Source: Rhodospirillales bacterium
GTDB lineage: Bacteria > Pseudomonadota > Alphaproteobacteria > Rhodospirillales > Magnetospirillaceae
DNA length: 35,407 bases
Direction of reading: 5' to 3'
Assembly: GCA_015654615.1 (NCBI GenBank)
Contig: JAATGN010000355.1
Coordinates: forward strand, 1 to 35,407
Shown here: positions 1 through 6,748 of the stretch, piece after piece
How the letters are laid out: the number at the start of each line of letters is the position of its first letter
How positions within the stretch are numbered: the stretch's first letter is position 1
The notes under the pieces: generated by a model
What the model was told of the DNA's origin: nothing
What the model saw: only the letters and a program-made list of their open reading frames with translations
Databases searched by the model: none
Position numbers and translations under genes: made by a program

Positions 1-114
1 CACCTCAGCCAGGAAGGTCTTCGGGCGCGGCCGGACGGTGCGCGTAGTGCGCCCGCCAGCCCGGTCGCGGACCCGGCCGGGACGGATGCGGAAATGGTCT
101 TCGTCGTTCGCCAT
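1..114 (-). CDS. Relaxase (VirD2/RlxS-like, DUF3363 family), N-terminal fragment at window edge
   Basis: The first 38 codons of a minus-strand gene start at the ATG at 114 and run off the left edge. The protein begins MANDEDHFRIRPGRVR, followed by an Arg-rich stretch and RPKTFLAEV. This acidic start, then FRIRPGR, a basic linker and a K-x-F-[IL] segment, is the usual N-terminus of alphaproteobacterial relaxase/mobilization nucleases with a DUF3363 C-terminus, which nick oriT during conjugation. The catalytic part lies outside the window, so identity rests on this signature alone. The neighbouring integrase remnant fits a conjugative or mobilizable element. Confidence 0.6.
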   Translation of the reverse strand, partial: MANDEDHFRIRPGRVRDRAGGRTTRTVRPRPKTFLAEV

Positions 115-625
115 GAGGCGACGATTGGAAGATCAAACCGCCGACACAAGGTCGAAAATGACGGCGTAGGCCTGTGGCGTAGAAATACTTGCTGTAGTGT
201 AGAAACGGCGGAACTGCGCACGGCGCACGTTGCAGGCGCCACCCAAAATACCATTGAAAACATTATGGAAATCGACTTAACCGACGCCAGCGCACCTTGC
301 CCATATGGCGGGCAGCCGCCAAAAAACAATGTGCAGACAAACACTTAGGAACGAAGGTCCGGCAGCGAGGCAACTCGCTTTATCTTGCCATCATCTTCAG
401 TTTCGCAAATCACAGCCGTATCTACGCCAGAACCCGACGGGCATAGCGCACCTCGGCCGATAGCTAAAGCTTGCTGAAAAGAGCGATTTCGGCCCCAATA
501 GCGCGATTGATCGCTGCGGGGCGTGCAGAACCGGCGCTAAATGAGAAGCATGGGCGCGGCGTGGTCATGGTCGTCTTTATGACCCGACGTGATAGCTTGG
601 CTGTGATACAGCTAACGAGGCATCT
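115..625. other. Intergenic region between relaxase and MuF-like gene
   Basis: About 510 bases lie between the divergent relaxase start and the next plus-strand gene. Base composition is lower in GC than the rest of the window. I see no tRNA, no convincing promoter and no clear oriT hairpin. A minus-strand open stretch ending with TAA at 349-351 has protein-like composition but no supported start, so it is not called as a gene. Confidence 0.5.
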
Positions 626-1219
626 ATGTTTGGATGGGGTAAAAAGGACCGCAAAACTCCGCCCGTCGAACCGGAGAAACCGGCCAATGGCATCCCCACG
701 GTCAAGTTCGATCCGACGCGGGTAACAGACGCCGTTTTGGCGGACCTCAAGGAAAACATCCGCGCTTTACCCGAAGTTGGCGCCAACGATTTCGAGACCG
801 TATATCAAGCATCCGTCCGAGCCATTTCCATGGGCGGCGCGCTCAACATCATCTACGCGGCACTGATTGACATCGAAGGGATGCCTAAGCGGCGTGCTGA
901 GGACATCTCACGGTCGTTGAACTTCAAAGCCAAAGCGATCATGAATGCAGAGCAGCAAACGAAGCTCGGCATAAAATACGCTACATGGCTCTATTCCGGC
1001 GCCCCGTGCCGCGTGAATCCAAAACAACCTGGCGGCGAAGACCAGGACGCAGCGCACAAGGCGGCAAACGGCAAACCTTTTTTGATCAGCAAGGGCATGT
1101 TCTTGAACGGCGAGTGGACGTGGCCGGGGCGCAAAGAGGGCTGCAAGTGCGTGTCGAAATCCATGATTGCGGGGTTTGACGGCTACAACGGCGGTAAGCC
1201 GAAGGGATTGGTGGAGTGA
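626..1219 (+). CDS. Orphan MuF/SPP1-gp7-like (phage minor head) domain protein
   Basis: 197 residues. A GAGG six bases before the ATG supports the start. The N-terminal half (about 1-110) is helical. The C-terminal third reads ATWLYSGAPC, then GKPFLISKGMFLNGEW, then PGRKEGCKC. This is the layout of the MuF/SPP1 gp7 C-terminal domain: a W-x-x-S-G-x-x-C region, a 'GK-F-KG--L-GEW--PG' block and a final C-x-C. In phages this domain belongs to minor head proteins. Here no portal, terminase or capsid gene is nearby, so it is a stand-alone gene, probably island cargo. Its stop overlaps the next gene's start in a GTGA arrangement. The role is unknown; a domain borrowed from a phage head or a polymorphic toxin is possible. 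Confidence 0.55.
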   Translation: MFGWGKKDRKTPPVEPEKPANGIPTVKFDPTRVTDAVLADLKENIRALPEVGANDFETVYQASVRAISMGGALNIIYAALIDIEGMPKRRAEDISRSLNFKAKAIMNAEQQTKLGIKYATWLYSGAPCRVNPKQPGGEDQDAAHKAANGKPFLISKGMFLNGEWTWPGRKEGCKCVSKSMIAGFDGYNGGKPKGLVE

Positions 1220-1458
1220 CCCACGCACAACTGGCAGGACTCGCGTCGGCCATCCTCGGCGCCATCGGCACGGTGGTCTTGTTCTTCAACAGCTACGCGC
1301 TTCAGCCGTTTGAGGGCGGCATTTTCGGAAGCGATGCCGTGACCGCCTCGAACAACGCCATCAGGACCGCAAACGCGAAGCGTGTCGTGCGCCAGCGGAT
1401 CGGCCTCGCATTCCTCTGTGTGAGCTTCGCCATTCAGGCTTTCGCTGTCTTTCTCTGA
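1216..1458 (+). CDS. Small two-helix membrane protein
   Basis: 80 residues from a GTG that overlaps the preceding TGA by four bases (GTGA), which implies translational coupling to the MuF-like gene. Two hydrophobic segments are visible, at about residues 5-25 (LAGLASAILGAIGTVVLFF) and 60-80 (IGLAFLCVSFAIQAFAVFL), joined by a polar, basic loop. No family is recognised. The coupling suggests the two proteins are made together, perhaps with one anchoring the other at the inner membrane; this is inference. Confidence 0.6.
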   Translation: MTHAQLAGLASAILGAIGTVVLFFNSYALQPFEGGIFGSDAVTASNNAIRTANAKRVVRQRIGLAFLCVSFAIQAFAVFL

Positions 1459-1488
1459 CGGCGGCCGAATGGCCCGGTTCTAAAATCC

Positions 1489-2388
1489 ATGGTAGAGCCG
1501 ACCTTAGTGACCGAACCGATAAAGCACCACTTTTCGCCTGTCTTCTACTTGAGCGGTTGGTGCGACAGCACCACAGGCCAGTTGACCGCGTATTCACGTC
1601 CATACAGGGACGTGATCGCCAAATCCGTCCATCCGGCGGCGACCGGGTATAAGCCGTTCCTATATACGATGGAGGGGCTGCCCGACGATCAGAAGCAGAC
1701 GATCGAAAAGGACTATATGGCCCCGAAGGTGGACGACCCCGCAGCGAAAGCGCTCCGGGTGCTGCTGGGCACAGACACTAGCGCGCTGACCGAGGCGCTG
1801 CGGGGAGCCTGGACACGGTTCATGATCGCTAGTCTGCTTCGTCGGCCGGCAGGGGTCGCCGAGATCGGCGAGACCTTCAAGAGCACGCTCCGACAGAACC
1901 TTTTCGCGGACTCGTCATACGAGTCGGACAAGCAAGAGGGTGATCCGCCGACCCGCTTCGAGTGGGTGCTGAAGCACCATCCGCACCTGATCGACGATGC
2001 CGCGAAGGAGATGGTCGTCAGGGCGATCGAGAGCGAAGGCATCGGCAACATCATCATCAACATGCAGTGGTCAACGCTCGACATGTCGGCGAGCCGGCAC
2101 GAGTTGCTGACCGGTGACATGCCGCATCTGCGGTACTACGGTCTGAAAGATCCCCGGTGCACGATCCTGTTTCCGTTGACGCCGACGAAATTGTTCATCG
2201 CCACGCACGATCGAAAAGCCGAACACAACATCAATCGTCGAAACAAGACCGAGGTGGTGATGTCGGTCAATGATGAGGTGGCCAGGATTGCGGAGCGTTT
2301 CGTCTACGGGAGAACCGCGAGTCATCTTCGGTTCGTAGCCAACCGGCTCGGGCGGACACCGTCTCATTTGCTCGGATCGAAATCATAG
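1489..2388 (+). CDS. DUF4238 domain-containing protein
   Basis: 299 residues. The N-terminus KHHFSPVFYLSGW matches the conserved opening of DUF4238 (typically HHYxPxFYL-x-x-W), and the rest follows the family pattern of an alpha-helical middle and a C-terminal segment with the 'TGDMPHLRYYG' and 'LTPTKLFIA' blocks. The biochemical function of DUF4238 is not established; members occur often in accessory islands. No clear Shine-Dalgarno precedes the ATG at 1489. It starts 30 bases after the membrane-protein gene, so it may belong to the same transcript. No signal peptide or membrane segment is visible. Confidence 0.75.
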   Translation: MVEPTLVTEPIKHHFSPVFYLSGWCDSTTGQLTAYSRPYRDVIAKSVHPAATGYKPFLYTMEGLPDDQKQTIEKDYMAPKVDDPAAKALRVLLGTDTSALTEALRGAWTRFMIASLLRRPAGVAEIGETFKSTLRQNLFADSSYESDKQEGDPPTRFEWVLKHHPHLIDDAAKEMVVRAIESEGIGNIIINMQWSTLDMSASRHELLTGDMPHLRYYGLKDPRCTILFPLTPTKLFIATHDRKAEHNINRRNKTEVVMSVNDEVARIAERFVYGRTASHLRFVANRLGRTPSHLLGSKS

Positions 2389-2454
2389 GGCTACAGCGTA
2401 AACGTAGTGATCATCGCTATCCGGCGTGGCCCGCCAAACCCGGTGTTCGCTGGT

Positions 2455-2474
2455 GTTCGCCGTTGTCGGCGAAC
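2455..2474. other. Perfect 8-bp inverted repeat between DUF4238 gene and integrase remnant
   Basis: GTTCGCCG and CGGCGAAC flank a TTGT loop. The hairpin lies 67 bases after the DUF4238 stop and upstream of the integrase. It has no U-tract, so it is a weak terminator candidate. It could also be part of the recombination region of the element. Confidence 0.4.
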
Positions 2475-2542
2475 GCATTGAAAAACAACCGTATTTCGAA
2501 TATTATCTTCCCGTCGACGCCCGCTCGCGTCCGCCCAAAATT

Positions 2543-2618
2543 GTGGGTAAGCACGTCAGCGTCGTGGGTAGAGTTATGGGTAAAAACGGTTGGGCGGACA
2601 TGGCTCAATTTGTGGGTA
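2543..2618 (+). repeat. Four direct repeats (G/A)TGGGTA at the integrase start
   Basis: GTGGGTA occurs at 2543, 2564 and 2612, and ATGGGTA at 2576, all in the same orientation. The steps are 21, 12 and 36 bases. They straddle the integrase start codon. Short direct repeats next to an integrase gene are typical of arm-type integrase or excisionase binding sites; that assignment is inference. Confidence 0.4.
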
Positions 2619-3613
2619 GGCTCACCGCGCTCAAGGTGCTGAGAACGAGGAAGCCCGGCATGTATGCCGACGGCGCCGGCCTCTATCTGCAAGTGACCGG
2701 CAACGGCGAGGCCAATGTCGCAAAATCCTGGATATACCGCTTCATGCTTCGCGGCCGGGCGCGGGAGATGGGGTTGGGCTCGCTCTCGACATTCGGTTTG
2801 GCCGAAGCCCGCGCCAAGGCGACAGAGTGCCGGAAACTCGCCTACGAGGGCATAGACCCGATCGAGGCACGCCGGGCTGAACGCGCCAAGGTCGCGCTCG
2901 ACACGGCCAAATCGCTGACCTTCAAGGAATGCACCGAGCAATACATCGCCGCCCACCGCGCCGGTTGGCGTAACGCCAAGCACGCGGCACAGTGGAGCAC
3001 CACGGTCAAGACTTATGCCGAGCCGGCGATCGGAGCCCTCCCCGTCCAGGGCATCGACACCGCCTTGGTGATGAAGATTATAGAGCCGCTATGGTCCAAG
3101 AAGCCGGAGACGGCGTCACGGCTACGCGGCCGGATTGAATCCGTTCTGGATTGGGCGACGGTACGCGGCTATCGCCAAGGCGAGAATCCCGCACGGTGGT
3201 GCGGCCATCTCGACAAACTGTTGCCGGCACGGAGTAAGGTGTGCACAGTCAAGCACCATGCGGCTCTGCGCTACAATGAACTGCCCAAGTTCGTGACGGC
3301 GCTGCGCGCCCAAGAAGGTGTCTCGGCCCGCGCTCTTGAATTCCTGATCCTCACGGCGGCTCGCACGGGCGAAGTAATCGGCGCATTGCCCGCCGAGATC
3401 AATGGCGAGGTTTGGACCGTACCGGCCGAACGCATGAAGGGAAGCAAGGAGCACCGTATCCCATTATCGACCCCGGCACTGGCGATCGTCGAGACGATGA
3501 AAAATCACGGTTGGATGCGAATTGACAGCCTGCTTTTGCTGAGGGAATTGGAAAGGGTCGTGACATGCGTACTGTTCAGCAGCCGGGATACGGCGCAGTC
3601 CAAAATTCAGTGA
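2600..3613 (+). pseudogene. Tyrosine recombinase/phage-type integrase, C-terminally truncated
   Basis: The reading frame shows the DUF4102 N-terminal domain (KPGMYADGAGLYLQV), a core-binding domain and the first part of the catalytic domain. That part has the first catalytic Arg in AARTGEVIGA and the Lys region in PAERMKGSKEHRIPLS. After ALAIVETMK the sequence leaves the family pattern. The H-x-x-R box, the His/Trp position and the nucleophilic Tyr are all missing, roughly 100 residues, so it cannot catalyse strand exchange. The start at 2600 gives the usual family N-terminus; an in-frame ATG at 2576 is possible. The open frame upstream to 2426 is not family-like. The loss points to an immobilised element. 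Confidence 0.8.
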
Positions 3614-3810
3614 AAGCGTCTTTGGGCGCGATCCCATTCGCCCAACGTCTCACCTGCACCATCGAAGAGGCGTGCGAAGCCACCGGGTTGGGTCGGACCA
3701 AGCTCTATGAACTGATCGGCGGCGGTCACCTCGATACGACCACAATCGGCCGGCGCCGGCTGGTCTTGGTCCGCTCGCTCCGCAGGCTTATCGGTGACGA
3801 GGCCGGCTGA
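3565..3810 (+). CDS. Excisionase-like helix-turn-helix DNA-binding protein
   Basis: 81 residues. The core 'CTIEEACEATGLGRTKLYELIGGGHLDTTTIGRRRLV' region is the winged-helix/HTH_17 fold of excisionase and AlpA-type proteins: a helix-turn-helix ending in the 'G-R-R-x-[LV]' wing. It overlaps the end of the integrase remnant by 49 bases in another frame. An AAAGGG lies a few bases before the ATG. Such proteins usually direct excision of the neighbouring integrative element or control its promoter. With the integrase broken, only a regulatory role remains plausible. Confidence 0.7.
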   Translation: MRTVQQPGYGAVQNSVKASLGAIPFAQRLTCTIEEACEATGLGRTKLYELIGGGHLDTTTIGRRRLVLVRSLRRLIGDEAG

Positions 3811-3933
3811 CCATCGGCATGAGGTGATGGCGGGATTCGCCATTCCGTAATAGATATGGCTTTGCCCCCGGAAAATTTGGAAATTCGGGGAGAAAAGATA
3901 TAATGGGAACGTCCATTATCCTTATGAAGCGCT

Positions 3934-4209
3934 ATGAACAAGCAACAGACCATTATCGAGACGAGCGTTGAAGGCATCCGTGACGCCGTGGTGAAAGCCG
4001 GCTTCCGGCCCGGCCGCCGCGTTCGCGTGTCCGTCGAATATACGGACGCGAGCGAAGCGCGCGATTCTGAATTCAAGCGCCTTAGCGGTATTCTCGACCA
4101 GTATCCGTTGCCACCGGAATTTCAGGGCCTGACGGAAGAGCAAGCTTTGACGATTGCCGACGAAGCCATTGCCGAGTCTCGGAGAGATCGCCGGACCGTG
4201 GCAAAGTAG
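3934..4209 (+). CDS. Antitoxin-like protein upstream of PIN toxin remnant
   Basis: 91 residues, starting MNKQQTIIETSVEGI, with a beta-rich 'GFRPGRRVRVSVEY' segment and a C-terminal acidic helix, LTEEQALTIADEAIAESRR. This N-terminal strand/C-terminal helix layout is common in small antitoxins encoded directly before PIN_3-family toxins. Nine bases after its stop begins a PIN-like frame, now broken. I infer the antitoxin role mainly from this position. No known DNA-binding fold is certain. If the toxin is dead, this gene is an orphan. Confidence 0.5.
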   Translation: MNKQQTIIETSVEGIRDAVVKAGFRPGRRVRVSVEYTDASEARDSEFKRLSGILDQYPLPPEFQGLTEEQALTIADEAIAESRRDRRTVAK

Positions 4210-4218
4210 CCGGACGGA

Positions 4219-4389
4219 ATGCGTGTCGTCGTCGACGGCAACGTCGTCGTGTCGGCGGCATTGCCCCCCGGCGGCACGTGCCGCCTCGCTCTCGCGGAAG
4301 CGACGAGAAATCACCAAATCCTCTTGAGTGAGGCGATCCCGGGATGTGGCGGGGCGACGCAAATTTCCGCCCTCAATGTGAAAAGATGA
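4219..4389 (+). pseudogene. PIN-family (PIN_3) toxin remnant, frameshifted and truncated
   Basis: A 56-codon frame begins MRVVVDGNVVVSAALPPGG and continues with 'LALAEATRNHQILLSEA'. This is the start of PIN_3 toxins (usually 'MRVVLDTNVLVSALL-PGG'), metal-dependent RNases. The first catalytic Asp is kept, but the adjacent Thr is Gly. After SEA the family frame continues one base on, giving SRDVAGRRKFPPSM before a stop, so a frameshift occurred near 4338. The remaining catalytic residues are absent. The gene is too short (about 140 residues expected) to be an active toxin. Confidence 0.65.
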
Positions 4390-4412
4390 CTATTCCAGAG
4401 GCAAGAGGGTGC

Positions 4413-5327
4413 TCAGGGGCCGGCTTTCGTCCGCCTGGATGTCGTCTTCCCGGCAGCGAGGACTGCGGGCGATGCCGTCGCCAACCACGGCAAGACGCCG
4501 GGAGTTCCAATCCATGCAGCTATGCCGTCCCGCACGTACTCCACCGCTTCGTCTTCACCACCCAAAGTGATGTATTCCGGTATCCTTGCCGGAAGCTTCT
4601 TCCCGCCGAACAGATAAGCCGCGACATGGCGATTGGTCTTCATCGCCTCACCCAGCAAGCGACGGGTCGTTGCTGCGTCGCCATCCCGCCGATACGACAG
4701 CAGCACGGCGTTCCACATCCAACCGGCCCCGCAATCGCCATCGTAGCGATCGAGCAGGCACTTGGCTTCTTCGTTTCGCTCCGCTTCAAGCAATGCGGAC
4801 AGCAGCGAATAGCGCACACCCTGATTGTCGCTGGGGTTCAGGGTCAGCATAGCCTGGAAATGCCCGATCGCTTCATCGCGGGCCCCAGAGGCGCGCAGAA
4901 TCATAGCCAGGCCCAAGCGGGCGCGCATGTACGGGCGCGTCTCAAGGATGCCCCAGAAATGGCCAGCGTCCTCGTCGAATGCCGGCTTGCCGATCGCCTT
5001 TTCTCCGGCTTCGACGCCGCGGCGGTAGAGATCGAGCGCCTCTTCCGGTGTGCGCGTCTGTTCCTCGGCAAGCAGCACATAGGCGTCGGCGCAGAGAGGG
5101 GAAACGGAAAGCGCCTGATTGGCAAGGGCGATCCGGCGCTTGCGGTCGGCGGTGTCCCAGGCGTCGTACATGAGATCCTGGGCGGCGGCGAGGTTGCTTT
5201 CCGCAGGCCTGCCACCGATCTGGGACAGAAAGGCTTCCATTGCGCGGCGGTCGGGCAATTTGGGCGGCGCTTTTTTCGTTCCGGTCGCGGATGAGGCGGG
5301 ACGTTTGCGTTTGCGGCTGACGGGCAT
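4413..5327 (-). CDS. TPR/ST7-like repeat protein
   Basis: 304 residues from the ATG at 5327, which has GAGG seven bases upstream (AAAAGAGGCGCC). The open frame extends to 5456 but that part is not family-like. After a basic, Pro-rich N-terminus come helix pairs of TPR type: 'ALSVSPLCADAYVLLAEE', 'ALDLYRRGVEAGEKAIG', 'DEDAGHFWGILETRPYMRA', 'AMLTLNPSDNQGVRY'. This is the widespread bacterial ST7-annotated TPR family. These proteins are thought to act through protein-protein contacts; no enzymatic motif is visible. It lies 55 bases after the DUF2442 gene on the same strand and is convergent with the PIN remnant. Confidence 0.75.
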   Translation of the reverse strand: MPVSRKRKRPASSATGTKKAPPKLPDRRAMEAFLSQIGGRPAESNLAAAQDLMYDAWDTADRKRRIALANQALSVSPLCADAYVLLAEEQTRTPEEALDLYRRGVEAGEKAIGKPAFDEDAGHFWGILETRPYMRARLGLAMILRASGARDEAIGHFQAMLTLNPSDNQGVRYSLLSALLEAERNEEAKCLLDRYDGDCGAGWMWNAVLLSYRRDGDAATTRRLLGEAMKTNRHVAAYLFGGKKLPARIPEYITLGGEDEAVEYVRDGIAAWIGTPGVLPWLATASPAVLAAGKTTSRRTKAGP

Positions 5328-5382
5328 GGCGCCTCTTTTGGACGACGGAAAGACTGGAGTTAGACCGGAAGGGGCGTTGATT

Positions 5383-5658
5383 TTAAGCTGCGGAGCGGTG
5401 TTTCTTTGTCTGATCGCCGCGTCCGGCAAGAAGTCCGGCGACCGAAATGTCTTCATCTAGATCCGGCCAATGGATCCCCTCTCCTCGCCCGATCAATTCC
5501 CAGTGGGCGCGTTGCTCCGGAGCTCCATTGAGGAGGCGCGGGAACCAAGCCAATGGCACCGTCAATTCCCGCCCATCGTCGAGAACGACACGAAACGCGA
5601 ATTCAGAGAACTGAACATCGATGGCTAACGGATCGTTCTCAAGATTCAAAGTACGCAT
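5383..5658 (-). CDS. DUF2442 domain-containing protein
   Basis: 91 residues. The core 'VVLDDGRELTVPLAWFPRLL' and 'HWELIGRGEGIHWPDLDEDISV' blocks are the DUF2442 signature (strand, 'D-G-R-x-[IL]-x-V-P', then 'I-x-W-P-x-[LI]-D-[ED]-D-[IL]-S'). A GGAGG six bases upstream of the ATG fixes the start. It overlaps the end of the DUF4160 gene by 20 bases, so the two are co-translated. DUF4160-DUF2442 pairs recur together in bacteria and are suspected to be toxin-antitoxin-like modules. The C-terminal residues after 'VAGLLAGRGD' are not conserved. Confidence 0.85.
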   Translation of the reverse strand: MRTLNLENDPLAIDVQFSEFAFRVVLDDGRELTVPLAWFPRLLNGAPEQRAHWELIGRGEGIHWPDLDEDISVAGLLAGRGDQTKKHRSAA

Positions 5659-5881
5659 TCCATGCCTCCAGAAAATCGGCTTTGTGATCGGTGACTATCG
5701 ATGGAAGATCAGATATTTCGCCTGATCGAAAATTCTTGCTGAACACGAGTTCGACAGGGTCGAGCCAGAATTTTGCAGTTCTTTCTCCACTCGCTACGTG
5801 GATGTGCGGGGGCTCTTGCGGATTGCCCTCGTCACTGTAGAAGAAAAATCGAAACCCCGCGACCCGAAGAATCGTAGGCAC
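5639..5881 (-). CDS. DUF4160 domain-containing protein
   Basis: 80 residues from a GTG at 5881, giving (M)PTILRVAGFRFFFYSDE, the standard family N-terminus, with AGGG nine bases upstream. An ATG at 5890 adds three residues but leaves almost no room for a ribosome binding site. The 'EPPHIHV' motif, the 'AKFWLDPVEL' strand and a C-terminal helix with 'FLEAWNAYF' are typical DUF4160. The His pair suggests metal or nucleic-acid contacts, but activity is not established. It is first in a small operon with DUF2442 and perhaps the TPR gene. Confidence 0.85.
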   Translation of the reverse strand: MPTILRVAGFRFFFYSDEGNPQEPPHIHVASGERTAKFWLDPVELVFSKNFRSGEISDLPSIVTDHKADFLEAWNAYFES

Positions 5882-5890
5882 AACCGTCAT

Positions 5891-6190
5891 CCCTTTGGCG
5901 CTACACGGTCAGGTCAGCCGTAAATATAGCGCTTCACCATCCACATTGTCTCGGATCGCTGATGACGGTTCGCGGACGATCGGGGGTGATCGTCCGAATC
6001 CGGCTTCGGAACGTGGGTGGCGCTGTGGGAACGGCGAGCCAGCCTTTCATCAACCTATTGTTTATGTTTACGAAATAGACCTGTCTGCGCAGACACCCCA
6101 TCCGTCACCTATACGGTATCGAGAGCTCTCAGCTAGCGGCGACGGACGTTCCCCCCCTTCTCCGCTAGCTGGATTGCCTCAAGAACTGGC
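5891..6190. other. Intergenic region with strong inverted repeats
   Basis: No gene is supported here. A perfect 9-bp hairpin (CGGACGATC, six-base loop) lies at 5973-5996. A 10-bp inverted repeat CAGCTAGCGG/CCGCTAGCTG has its arms at 6130-6139 and 6162-6171, beside the 10-bp palindrome GAGAGCTCTC at 6121-6130. The last two lie just downstream of the lectin gene (minus strand) and may end its transcript, although no U-tract follows. Confidence 0.5.
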
Positions 6191-6194
6191 GGCC

Positions 6195-6593
6195 TTAGCC
6201 CAACGAATTGAAGGTGCTTATCGTGAGAACGCTGTCATTGAAGTCGATGTCGCCACTGTCCTCGCTGATGAAGGTGAGAGTGTCCAGATAAATCGTTCCT
6301 CGATAATTGAGGGGGAGGTCCCCCCAAAGCACCTGGCTCCACGTCTTGCCCCCATTGGTGCCGATGTAGAGCGTATAATTTCCGTTCGTATTGACCTTGA
6401 AGGTTCCGCTGCCGATCTGCTGAGGGGTGCCGCCGGTCCCCCCCGAACCAGTGGCGTGGAACACTTCCCCGCCACTTGAGTCTTTCAGTGCGACATATTG
6501 ATTCAGTTGCGCCTGGGCCGTGACGCTCCAGAACGCCACCTTGCCGGGTGTCAGAGAGATATTGATGCCATTTCCGGATACTGGGGTCGACAT
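6195..6593 (-). CDS. LecB/PA-IIL-like calcium-dependent sugar-binding lectin
   Basis: 132 residues from the ATG at 6593, chosen because GGAGGA lies seven bases upstream; an ATG at 6605 has no such site. The protein is all beta-like. It ends with the calcium and sugar site of the PA-IIL family: Glu111, Asp115, Asp117, Asn119 and Asp120 in SEDSGDIDFNDSV, and C-terminal Gly132 after Leu. In LecB of Pseudomonas aeruginosa these positions (E-x3-D-x-D-x-N-D and the terminal Gly) bind two calcium ions that hold fucose or mannose. There is no signal peptide, as in LecB. The N-terminal half ('NISLTPGKVAFWSVTA') fits the first strands. It lies 155 bases downstream of the condensation-domain gene on the same strand with its own likely promoter. 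Confidence 0.75.
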   Translation of the reverse strand: MSTPVSGNGINISLTPGKVAFWSVTAQAQLNQYVALKDSSGGEVFHATGSGGTGGTPQQIGSGTFKVNTNGNYTLYIGTNGGKTWSQVLWGDLPLNYRGTIYLDTLTFISEDSGDIDFNDSVLTISTFNSLG

Positions 6594-6620
6594 TTTGTCC
6601 TCCATGTAATGGGTTGGGGG

Positions 6621-6650
6621 GCGCTGCCCCGGACAGCGCGCTTAAGCGCG
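6621..6650 (-). promoter_or_regulatory. Overlapping stem-loops in the lectin gene leader
   Basis: GCGCTG (6621-6626) pairs with CAGCGC (6634-6639). A perfect 14-bp palindrome CGCGCTTAAGCGCG occupies 6637-6650. The two structures share 6637-6639 and so cannot both form fully. They lie between the likely promoter and the start codon. A regulatory role is inference. Confidence 0.35.
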
Positions 6651-6664
6651 ACGCAGCACAATTA

Positions 6665-6692
6665 AAAATAGATTAATTTAAAATTATATCAA
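6665..6692 (-). promoter_or_regulatory. Candidate sigma-70 promoter of the lectin gene
   Basis: On the minus strand TTGATA (6692-6687) is followed after 16 bases by TATTTT (6670-6665), within a strongly AT-rich 45-base stretch in otherwise GC-rich DNA. This would give the lectin its own transcript, with a leader of about 65 bases. Confidence 0.45.
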
Positions 6693-6748
6693 TCTTTACG
6701 TGTAGTCGTCCGATCGAATCAGCGCGAGGCGCGCTGGGCGGATAGCGC

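Noticed and set aside
349-520. Minus-strand open stretch of about 56 codons ending ICETEDDGKIKRVASLPDLRS in parts
   Set aside because: Protein-like composition, but no ATG/GTG start with a ribosome binding site and no family recognised; a gene remnant is possible.
2426-2599. N-terminal extension of the integrase frame to 2426
   Set aside because: The extension does not match the family N-terminus and contains the hairpin and GTGGGTA repeats; the ATG at 2600 gives the usual start.
5895-6479. 194-codon plus-strand frame opposite the lectin
   Set aside because: No family pattern, and it runs through the inverted repeats; the lectin on the other strand has complete calcium-site residues and a strong ribosome binding site.
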